A stretch of DNA of 64,000 nucleotides from Lepisosteus oculatus (Eukaryota; Chordata; Actinopteri; Semionotiformes; Lepisosteidae): the NCBI RefSeq assembly GCF_040954835.1, contig NW_027168394.1:500001-564000 (forward strand), given 5' to 3'. The position numbers were made by a program, and so were the translations under genes. Position 1 is the first letter of the stretch. Each line of letters begins with the position of its first letter. Positions 32,937-45,320 of the stretch are shown here, in pieces. The notes under the pieces were generated by a model, which had not been told where the DNA came from, did no database searches, and saw only the letters and a program-made list of their open reading frames with translations.

Positions 32937-33950
32937 GGGCTGCTTCCTCTCTTGCTCTTTTCAAACACTTGCGGCAACTGTTCGCTCATAACCACGTCTG
33001 GAATGCGTGACCTTTACACGGGGGAGAAGCAACGCCGCATCCCTTTTCTAAAGAACATTCACATTCAGAAATAAGTCAAGAAATTTGCCATTACTTTCGC
33101 TCGCGCTGCTGTCAGCCTGCCCATGTTGCCAAAGAAAGATTCACTCGGCGTCAACATGACAGAACAGCGATCACTTGAAAACACTGTTCCACACTCCGTA
33201 AGCAAGAACTTCAGTGTTTGCAGTCACCCGATATGCCGATAGTCAAAGGAGCACAAAACACGAAGCGTCAAAAGACAAGATGAGTTGATGGAAAGAGCGT
33301 TGAATTGATGAGCACAAAAGTTCAGCTCGTACAATAGGCAACGAAGGTCCCGGCGTCATCATCGCACTTGAAAGGACTGCCTTGCAGACTAAGGGCAGTG
33401 GGAGGTTGCTGTTTTGAGATGGAGGCATTGGGATGGTGGGCCGAGATCTATTCTTCTTAAGGAATTCTTCATCGTGAAAGATCGGTCCACAGGTCATCCA
33501 AAGAACTTACAAATTTTTTGGACTCGGGGAATCGCGTGCTTCCGGAAGGGAGTGAAGTGCTCAAACACATGACATGCCCCCTTGATCTCACATGCACAAT
33601 TCTGCTGCAACATGCACAGCTACCGTCCACACCAGGCAGTGGGGCTTCAGCAGAATTTGCTACGCCACCTGCAATTACATATCCAGCTGCACACATATAC
33701 ATGGCCCCTCTGTCCTTTTCAGGATCTCAAAAAAAAGCATAGCGTGGTTTTCCTGCAACCTGATTGACCGCATCTCCCTCAGAATGTGCCCCGTTGCATT
33801 CATTGCTGAAGCAGGACGGAGGCTAACGGGCATGCCAGAACAGTTAGGCTCAGCGATCTCTCCAAAATATTGTGGTTGTAGTGGAAGAAATATGGTTTAA
33901 ATTGTACCTTGGTATTTCAAACTCTCTCTAGAATGTTATCCATTTCTATT
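32937..33950. other. Single-copy stretch, nothing recognised
   Basis: This kilobase has no convincing reading frame, RNA gene or element end. It marks the edge of the single-copy tRNA cluster. Confidence 0.5.
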
Positions 33951-33984
33951 TTATTTTGACAGTAACTGGCTAATGACACTAGAT

Positions 33985-34080
33985 GAAAAGAGAAGAAAGA
34001 AAACACAACGTTTCGGCCGTGGAGCCTTCTTCAGGTGTGAGGGCTCCACGGCTGAAATGTTGTTTTCTTTCTTCTCTTTT
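33985..34080. repeat. Palindrome with hammerhead-like motif
   Basis: The arms run roughly 33,985-34,030 and 34,041-34,080; both hold the GGCTCCACGG-type core and outer AAAGAGAAGAAAG-type ends. The minus strand reads CCTGAAGAAGGCTCCACGGC then CGAAAC, which resembles the CUGANGA-stem II-GAAA core of hammerhead ribozymes such as those in Penelope-like elements. One extra A before stem II departs from the consensus. Confidence 0.45.
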
Positions 34081-35880
34081 AAGCATGGAATAGACCTATT
34101 ACTTGTTCCTTTGCAGCCTACGCATGCTGACACAGCTCCCCACCTGAACTGCTAATGATGCCTGGTAGTTTGTGGTACTTGGGTATTGTCTTATGTTTGC
34201 TCAAACTGCATATGTGTGATTGCATATTTTTGGGTATTTTCATATGTCAATATTTAATTCACTGACATTCCTGTATGCTTGGAAGAAAGGTAGATTGGAT
34301 TTGGCACAGGACGCCTGCCCATATTTGTTGATCATTGTTGGGCTGGAAAAACAATGATAAAAAGTGTATGAAAAAAGCTCTCTCCAATATTTCCCTTCTC
34401 TTCGCCATGGTTACACTGCCCGTTCTTTCCGTCTTTTGTCCTTCAACAAAGATTCCAGGGCTCTTTTTCCACCATAATATCAGAAGCCAAAAAATAACCA
34501 TCTAATGTGTAAACAGCATTTGTAATGTTGGTAGCTGGAAGAGGTCAAGTATGTTTGCAAGACCTAGCTGATTACACCACAGACTTACTTTGTTGTTGTC
34601 AGTTTTTTTTTTCTCTTTTAAAGGCTGTAGGTGGGGTGTGATGGACTGTACCACTATCATAGAAGATTTTTTCAGGACACATCGCAGTTCCATAGTCGAA
34701 TTTATCAATAGTAGAATTCCATAGGACCTTATTTACCAACATATTACCCAGTGTGAGACTCTGCCAGTAAACCTCAGAGCATTGAGTTCTCCACTGATAA
34801 AGATGGCTGTCTGAAGTCATGAAATCCACTGCTGGGATGCCTGAGAGACAGTAATTGAATCTTGGCTGGAATTAGGCTTTCTATTAGTGTTGATCTTTGG
34901 GAATTATGTGGTAAAAAGGGAAAACTCCTTTACTTTAGTCACTTTGAATGTTCAAATGTACAGAACCTGCAAAACTAAGCAATGAAAAAAATCCATCACC
35001 ACTCTCATGATAGCATAACTCATAGTCTCTGCTGTTGTGTAACAATACACACTTTCAATTTTCTTATCGCCTGTCTCCAGAGAGAATGTTGTTAGTGCTG
35101 ATGACCTTGAATTAGACCTTGTTGACTCTGTAAAACAATCTTCCTCTGCTTGATTTTCACTCAGATTGATTTTGTTCTCAGATTATTCCTGGCAGGACTG
35201 AGTTTCTAGGAAATGAAAAGTGAAAGAAAAAGTACAGAAGATCAGCCCTTGAATATACAACATTGTGCAGTGAGATTGTTAAATGTATTAGCTGCTATCC
35301 TGTGCTAGAGCCTGTCGTGGTAAGCAGTGGATGACAGGATCTAGCACAGATACTAATGAAACACTGTTAATGAAAGATAAAACACTTGAGTCTTATTTTA
35401 GTTTTCCATTTCCCTTTCATTTGTGATGTACTGTACAACAGGCCACAGAACATGCACAAAAACAGATATGCACACATTCACACCAGGCAATGACAGTCTG
35501 CCCAGTCAGAATCTGAGCTGAGGTATCAGAATTCTGAATTCCCTGAATTCTGTCATGGATCATCCACAATAAGGGCAATATTTGAACACGAGGATCCCCA
35601 GGAGAGAGCCTAGTAACATAAATCTTGGAGCAAAAGCAGATGATTAACTTCATAGTTTGTGTGGTTGAGCCAAAGTTGAGCAGGAGGATATGTGAGTCAC
35701 CATTCTTAGAAATGGATCCAACTTCAGACAGGCGTCAAAAGTAAGAGTATACAGTGCTGGGGCAATGACACTTCAATGATCAGAAGGATAACAAGAGTTT
35801 TAATGCATTGAAATTGATTTTCTGGTGATGCACACTGTCATGGAACTATTAATTTTTAAGGATCACTTACTGACGTCAGA
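34081..35880. other. Stretch with no recognised gene
   Basis: Short open frames exist here but none has a recognisable domain. The sequence may belong in part to the retroviral fossil next to it, but I see no LTR or conserved retroviral motif to support that. Confidence 0.4.
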
Positions 35881-37375
35881 CAGCTGCCAATTCTCCAGAC
35901 TGGAAGGATGAACAGTTTATCCCCCTAGGTACCATATTTCCATATTTCGAAGCATTGGAATAATACATGTCATACAGCAACATAAAAACAGGAAGACAAG
36001 TATCACAGCCCCTATAATCGGTGTTAGTAACTTAAAAGAAAAACATTCCCCCTGGCCCAAACAGTGATTCTAACCAGGAGAGAAAAGCCGGTGTATCTTT
36101 TATGCCTCTCTCTTTATTCACCTTGTCTTTTAGTTCTTTCAAATGCTGAATAGCGAGCGTAAGATTTCCGTAATCATAGTCATTAGCTGGAATATATGTA
36201 CAACAGGAGTCTCCTACTAAAGCATAGACTCCTCCAGATGCTGCATTTTGAAGGTCCAGCACGAACCTGTTCTGAAGTGCCATTAATCTAACTCCCCTTA
36301 ATTCTTGTTTGATAGCGTCTAACGTGATATTAATAAAAGAGTACATTTCATAAAAAGTCGCATGGGTGAGGCTGTAGACTGAGGCATTAAAGCACATATA
36401 TAACAAGATGCATTAAATTTCTTTAACTTTACAGTATGATTTATAAATTTATACCACAAATTACTCATATTCCCCTCATTATCAGTTTCATTCAGCCAGT
36501 TTGTATACAAAGAGGCTTCGTGTTTAGATTCTTCCTCTTTTGGGGTGGTGACAGGCTTCTACATAAAAAGGAAAAAGGCTGTGCACATCAGTCCCAAGCA
36601 GGTTATCCCCATCTGTCCTTGTGGAGACATCACTCCTGCGCTTTGCTCAGTTCGTTTGTGACCTTTTTACAGTGGGAAGCATGAATCCAGGGCACCATTT
36701 CTGTGACCTTCACAGCAGTGGCAGTGGTCAGCAGCACCTGGTACAGCCCCCTCCACCTGAGTGAACACCATTTCTTTTTCCTGAAGTCTTTCACCAGAAT
36801 CCAGTCTCCTTATTCACTCATTAGTTCTTACAGCACAGGTAAATCCCTGTGGGCTGGAGCCCAGCATAATCCTAGGCTTTTTTGGTCAACATTGGTCAAC
36901 AGATTGGTCAACAACTGGGTAATAACTCTTAGAAAAATCTACACATTGTTCCCCTGCCTCAGCTGTGACGTTTTGCAGAACAATTCTAGCTGAAGTTGTA
37001 AAATTTCTCTTTGTTCCGTTCCTGCAAAACATCTTATTATGAACAAATAAACCACAATAATCATTTGCATCTAGGGGAATCACTCCCAAGGGTAACCCCC
37101 CTTAAAGCTATATTGTTCTACCCATCAGGTTCTGCCACTAGATAAGAGAACCTTTCCCATGAAATCATTTTTTGACCTTCATGATCCCTTCAGGGCGTAC
37201 AATTAGCACAGAAGCAGCAGCTTTAGTCCACATGTTTTTCAAACAGGATATTAACGATATGATCATAACGAATAATACCAGACCCACAAATATGTATTGA
37301 ACCAGAGACCCTCTCCATGTTCCTAGCACAGACTGTAGCCATGCACCAATACCCCAATCATCTGGATTGCAGGAT
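35880..37375 (-). mobile_element. Endogenous retrovirus envelope fossil
   Basis: The minus strand carries retroviral envelope transmembrane-subunit sequence: a heptad-like stretch, the immunosuppressive-type region with a following CC pair, and a hydrophobic anchor. A second envelope-like piece with its own anchor lies at about 37,150-37,375, so more than one envelope remnant may be stacked. No LTR, gag or pol is seen. The copy is old, incomplete and carries many breaks. The CX6CC-like motif suggests a gamma- or epsilon-type virus. Confidence 0.65.
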
Positions 37376-37379
37376 TTAC

Positions 37380-37698
37380 GAAGAAAATTATTTTCGCAGT
37401 AATTAATTTATTATATTTACTATATTTATTATACACGTGTAAATTAATTACTGCGAAAATAATTTACTTCGTACACTGTGCAGAGTGCCGTATACTCCTA
37501 GTTGCGGCACACACGATACATACAGTAAAAAGCCTCAGGCACTGTGTTAGATGTGTTTTCGACGTTATATATGCGTTTATTAATGTCGTCGATTTTACGG
37601 TTGCAATTCGACGTTGATTATACGTCGAGGCGACGTATATATACGTATAGCCGTATTTTCGCCGTGAATATACGTATATTCGACGAATCAATGCCCAC
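37380..37698. mobile_element. MITE with nested palindrome
   Basis: This is the inverted counterpart of 28,536-28,800. It ends with CGACGAATCAATGCCCAC at 37,698 and contains the palindrome with TTATTTTCGCAGTAATTAAT arms at 37,385-37,470. The piece from about 37,508 matches the right half of the 17,111 MITE, so the palindrome is a later insertion or a rearranged end. Confidence 0.65.
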
Positions 37699-38069
37699 TG
37701 GGTAAACTCTTGAGCAAACTCTGAACCAGCTCTAAGGAAACTAATCCGATTAGACGTTACTTTGACTCATCTTTTTACGCTCAGTGCTGGATTGCTCAAA
37801 CTCCAGCTAGGGTTAGGGTTAGCATTCCCACGCTACTTCGACACTTTGTTTACGCTCAGTGCTGGATTTTGGGAACTTCAGGACGAGTGGGAATTTTCTC
37901 CTATCTGTCAATTCTGTTTTGTTTTGGAGACTCTTGGCTGCCTATGTTGTACAGTGCAGCGTGAAGGAAACATTTTCCAAAACTGTGTCAGCTCAAAAGT
38001 TGTAAGAAAACCTCTCCAGCTGCTTTAACTCTCTTCATATTTGTCATTTAATGTGACACTCGATGTATA

Positions 38070-38106
38070 ACTGGAGCCTCACATATGCAAATGGTGAGGC
38101 TCCAGT
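38070..38106. promoter_or_regulatory. Octamer hairpin, copy 3
   Basis: This repeats the 5,767 hairpin with 13-base perfect arms and ATGCAAAT in the loop. It lies about 280 bases from the 3' side of the tRNA-Ile gene, not upstream of any listed gene. Confidence 0.45.
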
Positions 38107-38385
38107 TCAACACCACTTTACAGTATCTGACAAAAGCATGGCAGACTGTGCCATGACCGGCAGATAACTTCTGCTTATTTTTACCATATTAAACATTGGA
38201 AATCCAACCACTTGCATTTGTGACACTTGATTTTGACTCCACCTAAGACACTCTTAAATCTTCAAACACTTTTCTCTTCTCCCGCAACACTCTTGTCTGT
38301 CGGCACTATGTGGCAGCGTTGCATGACAACCCCTCTCACCACGGAAAGGAACCTAACAGCTTTGGTAAGAGAGGAGAAAAGAACC

Positions 38386-38459
38386 TGGCCCGTACGGGGA
38401 TCGAACCCGTGACCTTGGCGTTATTAGCACCACGCTCTAACCAACTGAGCTAACCGGCC
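38386..38459 (-). tRNA. tRNA-Ile(AAT)
   Basis: The 74-base gene is essentially identical to vertebrate tRNA-Ile(AAU): loop CTAATAA, A box TAGCTCAGTTGG, T arm GGTTCGATCCC. A T4 run on the minus strand begins six bases downstream. It is the only intact Ile gene among three copies. Confidence 0.93.
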
Positions 38460-38719
38460 TCATGACGGTGGTCCTCTCTGTGCTGCAAATAATCGAACTC
38501 AGGGAATTTCTTTTGCCCTCCTTTGAATAGAAAGCCGTGTAATTCAGTGTACGGGCTTTCTCGTGCAGTTTCATGTTCTTGTAACCCAAATCCTACACTG
38601 GCCTGAAGAGTCCCCCCATTTCACAGCATTTTTCAGCTGATTTAAAATGTACCTAAAGGAGAAGCATTATTGAAGACCATCAATTACCAAGAGCTTTTGT
38701 CAAAGGTTTTGGTGGTCAT

Positions 38720-38990
38720 TTTTAATGACCACAGAGCACTATGACCTCGGTTTTACATCTCATCCGAAAGACAGCGCCCTTTTACAACACAGCGTCTCCG
38801 TCACTATGCTGGGACATTGGGACCCGCACAGACCTCAGGGTGAGCGCCCCCCCGCCGGCACCATTAACACCGCTTCCAGCTGGAAGCTTTGTTTTTCCCT
38901 GTAGCTTACCCTCATCCGGGTACTGACCTGGCTCACACCTGCTAAGCTTCAGTGGGTTTTCAGTTGCGAGTTGCAAGGGGATGCAAGTGA
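38720..38990 (-). mobile_element. 5S-headed SINE, copy 3
   Basis: Minus-strand copy of the element described at 3,160, in the same position between Gly and Ile genes. The 5S-derived part reads GAAGCTTAGCAGGTGTGAGC. Confidence 0.65.
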
Positions 38991-39015
38991 TGGAGCTGCT
39001 CGCTGCAAAAGCCAC

Positions 39016-39086
39016 TACATTGGCCGGGAATCAAACCCAAGCCTCCCGCGTGGCAGGCAAGAATTCTACCACTGAACCACCAATGC
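39016..39086 (-). tRNA. tRNA-Gly(GCC)
   Basis: The 71-base gene has loop CTGCCAC with anticodon GCC. Acceptor strands GCATTGG/CCAATGT pair with one G-U. The T arm is GGTTTGATTCC, one base from consensus. A T4 run on the minus strand lies within ten bases. Likely functional. Confidence 0.87.
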
Positions 39087-39299
39087 TCAGTGTCTGGGCC
39101 TTCAAAAAAGACGCTTTTTTGGTGCTCTGTGCAAAAAGCGTCGACATATGCTTCCAGCTGCAAAATGCCATTCGCGGATGCTGAAGAATTTATTTTCAAG
39201 GCAGCGGGTACAAGCGATTGGGCGTTTTAAAACCACCAGGAACAGCAAAGAGGCGCGCTTCTTTGCTTGCGCCGGAACACACCGACTGGAGGCGGACAA

Positions 39300-39381
39300 C
39301 GTAGTCGGCAGGATTCGAACCTGCGCGGGGAGACCCCAATGGATTTCTAGTCTATCGCCTTAACCACTCGGCCACGACTAC
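39300..39381 (-). tRNA. tRNA-Ser(AGA)
   Basis: The 82-base gene has loop CTAGAAA, paired acceptor strands, A box TGGCCGAGTGG and T arm GGTTCGAATCC. One anticodon-stem base is changed (GATAGAC for GATGGAC). It is otherwise the best preserved Ser(AGA) copy by boxes. Confidence 0.88.
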
Positions 39382-40039
39382 AGCAAGCCCCGCTGCCGCT
39401 GCGTTGTTGCTACAATCTTACCTGGATCGCGAGGCGCCGGCGGAAGCCTATTTCAAAGTCGTTCTCCGTTTCAAAAAAACATTTCCAAAATACAAGCCTT
39501 GCAGACAGACACGCCTCAGAGGACTTAAGGGTGGCTTCATGTCGGAATGATAAAGTCTCCCCGTCCGGACATGAAAATTCCACTTTGTTACACACAAAAA
39601 AAGAATCAACAACAGAGAAATGCCCACAAGCATTTGAAAAGCCGCACCACGTCGCACTTGAAATACCTCTTACATTAGTGGTAGACGCAGGAATCGCCTT
39701 TTTATTTACGCTCTTACCAACGCGATGGAAAGCAAAACAAAGCAAAGCAGAGCAAAACAAAACGAACAAACGAAAACCCTCACGTCCCGCACTTGCATAT
39801 AACGCCGTTACGTGCCCAAGCGGTATTGTACGTCATCCTAGCACTGCACGCCGGTGCGTATGGTATATGGGAACGAGCACACGCCACGAATCGTCTCGTA
39901 TCACTCCCTACAGCTGTAAGGTGCCTTGAAGCGTGCACCCCCAACATTCTTCTTTGCTCATCTGTGAAAGGTAAACTCTTGAGCAAACTCTGAACCAGCT
40001 CTAAGGAAACTAATCCGATTAGACGTTACTTTGACTCAT

Positions 40040-40440
40040 CCTTTAAGGGACCCTTGTTAATTGGAGAAATCAATGATTTCGAATGAATTCTGTATGCGTT
40101 AAAAGACAGCTATACACAGAAAACATGCAGGACACTGCTCATGATGTTTCCCGAGCCGAAACACAGTGCGTTTTTCCAAGCCATCTGACCAAGCCTGCCC
40201 ACTGAAAACTGCAGGAGATCGTGTAAAGACGTTCAAGTTTGTAACTACTGCACGCACAGGAAGCAGAATAAATTCCTCTATTCAAACTTTCAAAGGTTTG
40301 CTTTGCGAACGCTGCAGGACATCGCACAATCTCTTTTGAACAGGGACAAACGATTTCTTATGGGGCGCAGTAAGTACAGACGTTTAAAAAGCTCCACTCA
40401 TGCCAATGATGCAGCATGAAGAAGCGCAACCTAAAGTTTG
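40040..40440. repeat. Conserved block, copy of 4,560-4,960
   Basis: Direct copy of the 4.5-kb block. At its right end it joins the truncated LINE at the same junction seen near 14,340. Confidence 0.7.
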
Positions 40441-40459
40441 CATTCCTAGCACTGTTGCA

Positions 40460-40800
40460 TTCCCCGCATCAGTAGCTAAGAGAATATAATTTACGACTCT
40501 TGTTAATACAGTTTCAGAAACCAGACTGAAATTTCTCAAGTATATTATTTGAATCCATTTGATGTTGGGCAACAACTATTCTTTCAAGACTTTTAGATTG
40601 AAATGGGACCTTTGAGACAGGCCTGTAGTTGTTAAGAACTTGTGGATCCAAATTTGACTTCTTAAGGAGCGGTCTAAGAACCACTACCTTAAATTGATCA
40701 TGTACGACGCCTGACGCAAGCGATGCATTCATCATACTAATTATAGGTCCTGCCAGTCCTTCGAGGGAATCTTTGACTAGCTGAGTGGGGATGGGATCTA
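40460..40800 (-). mobile_element. LINE fragment, inverted copy
   Basis: The minus strand repeats LDPIPTQLVKDSLEGL and NNYRPVSKVPFQSK of the 10,184 fragment, and stops at the same point as the 13,960 copy. It came with the duplicated module. Confidence 0.75.
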
Positions 40801-40804
40801 GCGA

Positions 40805-41312
40805 ACAGGTGGTTGACTTTGTCTTACGTCTGTGTTCATGAGTCCACCATAAGAAGAAATCTGAACAGGAGTGGTGATCATGCGAGGTCACCACGGAGGA
40901 AACCACTGCTCTCCCCCCAAAAAAAACCACCACTGCCCCTCTCAAGTTTGCTAAAGACCACATGGATGTTCCACAACTCCTGGAACAATGTTCTGTGGAC
41001 AGACGTGACAAAAGTTGAACTTGTTGGTAAATGTGCACAGCGTTATGTTTGGAGATAACAAAACACCACATACCAACTCCAAAACCTCATCCCACCTGGG
41101 AAGCATGGCGGAGGCTGTACGGCTTGCAATCATCGAGGGACCGATGAATTCCAAGATGTATCAGGAAATTCTACAGCAGAATGTCAGGGTGTCTGCCTGT
41201 GATCTAAAACTCGAAAGACGCTGGGTCATGCAGCATGACAAAAACAAAGGAGTACATCAACAACAGAGTGGCTGAAACAGTAGAAATTCCGTATGTTGGG
41301 ATGGCCAAGTAA
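40805..41312 (+). mobile_element. Tc1/mariner relic, inverted copy
   Basis: The plus strand encodes the same transposase C-terminal remnant (41,015-41,275). The outer third of the relic, with its terminal repeat, is missing, and the tRNA-Arg(CCT) beside the other two copies is missing as well, so a deletion joined 41,312 to the flank. Confidence 0.78.
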
Positions 41313-42588
41313 GAGTCCTGACACACACGCTTTCACTCATATGAGCTACACGGCTACCAAGACGATCTCAGATGCGCCGAGCTGGTACGGAACATATTGA
41401 ACTGATCGACGGCGAATTGTCTCTCAGACAGGCTTTTCACCTCTAAGCTCCCTGACTGACAGTGATCAGCTAGGTAGTAAAACAGTCAGCTGCTTCTAAG
41501 CCTTAAACAGCTGCATCTCGGCGCTTCCACGGAGAGATGATTTGAAAGCCGAACATCGCCCATTGGGAACACCTTACTATCACTAGTTTAAGAGACTCTT
41601 AAGGTCTTGCAGAGGTGCCTGTCTAATAGCATGCGCTTTGCAAGCTATAGGTGTTTAGGCTGAGGCAGAATGCCTGTTAACAAAATGTTTTTCTAAAGGG
41701 GCCTCGCACTCTTTTCCAAGCAATGGTCACCATCCCCACCGAGTGTCACAATGTAGTCATGTCCTAGGACATCACCTGTTAGTCTCCATTTGTCTGCAAC
41801 CAACACTTTAGGTTACGGGGTCACAACCGCACCCCGGAGACCAGAGGAGCCGTTGGCATTCTGGCGGCGCAGATTGGGCTGAAGATGGGGCGCTTGAATC
41901 TCGCTGTTGGAGGCCGTCTGAAACTGACCCAAGCCTTTCCCTTGAATTAAATGTAAATAAGAAATGAACCCCAGATGCACATGGAATCAATCACGTGTTT
42001 CCTTTGAGCCGTTTCAGAGACTGCTCCAGAGTTTACCTTGCACAGATGCGCAAAGATTAATGATGGGGGTGCACGCTTCCAGGCGTCTTACAACTGTAGG
42101 GACTGATTAGAGACAATTCGTAGCTTGTGCTCATTTCCCTCTATTCCCCGTGTTGCAGTGGTAGGATGACTTAAATTCCTGCTTCGACACGTAACGGGAT
42201 TATAATCAAGTGCAGGAGCTGAGGGCTTTAGTTTTGTTTCGTTTTCCATGGCGTTCGTAAGCGCGCAAATCAAAGGCAATTCCTGCGTCTAACACGAATG
42301 TAAATGCTTTTGAAAGTGCAGTGTGGTGCAGCTTGTAAAATCCTTGTCCACATTTGTGGTTTGTTGATGTTTTTTCTGTCTGCCAAAGTTGCATTTTGAC
42401 ATCCGGACTGGGGGACTTTATCATTTGAACGTGAAGCCAGCCTTAAACCCTCTGAGGCGTGTCTGTCTGCCGGCACGAATCTTGTGAAAGGTATTTTTTT
42501 TAACGGAGAGCAACTTTAAAAAGGTTTCCGCAGCCACCTCGCAGTCCGTGTTTGATTATAGGAGGAATGCGGCGGCGGGGAGCTCGCA
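41313..42588. repeat. Inverted copy of 7,680-8,960
   Basis: Flank of the module and of tRNA-Ser in reverse orientation. No other gene is seen. Confidence 0.75.
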
Positions 42589-42670
42589 TTTGTCGTGCTC
42601 GAGTGGTTAAGGCGATGGGCTCGAAATGCGTTGGGGCTTCCCCGCGCAGGTTCGAAACCTGCCGACTCCG
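42589..42670 (+). pseudogene. tRNA-Ser(CGA) copy, damaged
   Basis: The sequence aligns over 82 bases with tRNA-Ser; the loop is CTCGAAA. The acceptor strands TTTGTCG and CGACTCC no longer pair at the first three positions, the A box reads GTGCTCGAGTGG, and the T arm is GGTTCGAAACC. It is unlikely to work. Confidence 0.75.
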
Positions 42671-43624
42671 GCGTCTGCCGCACGTCGCCTTGTGCCTGCG
42701 CGGCAGAGGCGAAGTGCCGCTTCTCCTTTCCTGGTACTATAAAAACGCTAAATCGCTTGGCCCCGCTGCCATGGAAAGCAATTCTTCAGATAACCACACA
42801 TTTTGCGTTCGCACCTCTGGTGCTCTACTTATGCCTTTGAAAACCTAATGAATAAAGCTGTAAGAACCGACACGATGTGTAGGTGCTCTTAAAGCACGCA
42901 GTAAAGAACTGTTAACAGCAAGGGTTTCAGTGGGTTAACTGAGGAGAAGGCGTGATCGCTAATTGTTGACTTTTTATTTGGTGTTAGAAACACTCTTACT
43001 GTGCATGACGTGCAACAAATGTAGCCACAGAAATTGCATCACGCTTTCATGTATGCTATTGCAGACACCAACGTTGCCTAGATAGAAAACCGAAATAGCC
43101 GTGGGTTTGCTTGCTGGTCTGAAGGATCTCTCTTCGAATCTCTATCATTTGTCAATGGAAGTAAAAGGCGCTGCAATCTGATACGTTCAGAATCAAACCC
43201 GCAGCTGTTGTTCGACTTTATTTCTTGACTAATTACAACTGAGTGTCGCATGAGCAGTTACATAAACTTGTCTGGTATATTTGAACACAAATGCCGTTCT
43301 TCAATTAAAACTAACAGTACATTGTCAGGGACATTCAGTTCTATACAAACAAGAGACAGACAAGAGAATATTTCTACCGTTCATGTGGACTACGTGTTGA
43401 CTTACTGATCGGAATAATTGAAAGGTTCGGGCTCATAGCTGATGGAGTGCGTGCTAATTAGAACAGCAACGCTGAGCTCTCAGCACCGTATTGAGCCCAG
43501 GTGTTTTTCTAAAGCTGTCAGGTGCAGTTCATTTACATGAAGGAAATCTCTTACTGGGTACGATTACAATGCAGTAAGTAGCACAGACTACTTAGGGAGT
43601 AGCCCGATGCATTTAAAAACGACC

Positions 43625-43697
43625 CGAGCCAGGCAGGAGTCGAACCTGCAATCTCCTGATCCGTAGTCAGACGCGTTATCCATTGGGCCACTGGCCC
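43625..43697 (-). tRNA. tRNA-Arg(ACG)
   Basis: The 73-base gene matches vertebrate tRNA-Arg(ACG): loop CTACGGA, acceptor strands GGGCCAG/CTGGCTC, A box TGGCCCAATGG and T arm GGTTCGACTCC. A T5 run on the minus strand lies six bases downstream. It is the intact parent-like copy of the decayed genes at 1,816 and 63,910. Confidence 0.92.
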
Positions 43698-44869
43698 TGG
43701 TATGACACTGCAGGACTGTAACCCAGTGAGATCAGCACTGCAACTAGTAAAATATTACCCCCGGTCCATTCTTTTCCAAAAGTGAGAAACACCTGTTTTC
43801 TACATTTTGTCTGTTTTAAAACCATATCTTTTTAAACCAAACCAAGAGTTTGTCTTTTGCACTGATATTCTGATTCATTTCGATTTCAAAGAAAAAAAAA
43901 AACATTATCTTCCAAAGCATCATAAAATTGTCCATTCTTCCAGACTCTACTTCTCTCTTGTAGTAGTACAGCAGACCTTTGCAGGTGAGCAGATCACAGA
44001 GTCTGAAATATGCTTCCTCCATCAAGCAAAGTACCTGAACATGACTCTGTCTTCATAAAAGCGCCCCTGTAATAAAGAAATTAAATCCGAAATCAAGAGG
44101 GCAGTTGCCTACTGAAGTTCAAGAAGTCATCAATTTTAACCTAGCAACACATTAAAGGCTGCATCTATACAAGTACGATTCTAGAAATGCTCACCAGATT
44201 ACGTTTTAAGAAGGAACTGCGCCTCAGGTTCCGCCGAGATCTTAACTTGGATGGCAGGATTCAGAGTCCGGAGTGCGGACTGATGGCGCACGGAGGGTCC
44301 ACATACTGTGGATCCCTCAGTTTTCTTCCGCGTGTTTAAACCGCCAGCGTGTGACTCCCCTGTCCCCGTGACCTCATTGCTCTGCTCTCGCCTCTGTGCA
44401 GCTGAGCCCGACTCATGGTAAAGTGGAAAACAATATGCCCTCAACGTGGGATTTACTCTGGATCGAGGATAGATGTCACCTTTTTATCGTTGAACAGGAT
44501 GTATGTGATGTGGCGACTAGGTTCAATTTTGTATCCTTTTAAAAGATTAAGGACTGGGGTGAGCGTGATTTACCACCCTTTCAGCTAAGAACCCGACATG
44601 AGCACCGTTTAAGCTGCATAGACTCGGTCGTTTAACTCTTCTCCATTAGCAGGGTTAAGGTTAAAGAAAAAAAACATTGCTGACTTCTTTTTTTTTGCCA
44701 GCCGCTAGTGCTGATTAGCAATGTTTGTATTTCATGTTTTGCAAGTTGCATCCATTTTAAGAAAAACAAGTCGCGTTAAAGACAGGAAATGAATACTTGC
44801 ATTTAATTAAGTCTAGCCGTAGGCGGTTGTCTGTAAGGACCAGTTCTGTTCAAGAAGACACAACAAAGA

Positions 44870-44943
44870 AGGCACCACTGGGATTCGGACTCAGGATCTC
44901 CTGTTTAAGAGACAAGCACTTTAACCAACTAAGCCACGGCGCC
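44870..44943 (-). tRNA. Thr-type tRNA with CTT anticodon
   Basis: The 74-base body is tRNA-Thr (A box TGGCTTAGTTGG, acceptor GGCGCCG/TGGTGCC), but the loop reads CTCTTAA, giving anticodon CTT, which pairs with the Lys codon AAG. The anticodon stem still pairs. The T arm is AGTCCGAATCC. No T4 run is close, unlike the AGT copies, which have seven T. It may be a pseudogene, or a chimeric tRNA if transcribed. Confidence 0.75.
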
Positions 44944-45320
44944 CCGGGATAGTTGTCCTTTTGCAGCCACTTGGACACACCACTCAGACACATCTGCATT
45001 CGGTGTGTGCTCCGCCTGCTCGCTGAGCAAGTTGCCACCTTTATACAATAGCAACATCGACACCAAGAGAAAGGATGACAAATGGCTTTTATCTGGAACT
45101 TTTCATGTCCAAGGAGCTCAATGTGCTTTCTGTGTACAACAGGGCCACTGAACTCCACACTGGCCACTGAACCACAGCAGTGGCTTGCTGGCTTGACATC
45201 TCCCAAGGAAAATGTTGAAATTGCATGTGGAACAGGAAAAGGACCCTCGAGTACGAGGGAAAAAAAATAAAAAGATCATCTGGAGCGCGCCAACCCATGT
45301 CTGGACAGCCCAGTTTCGTT

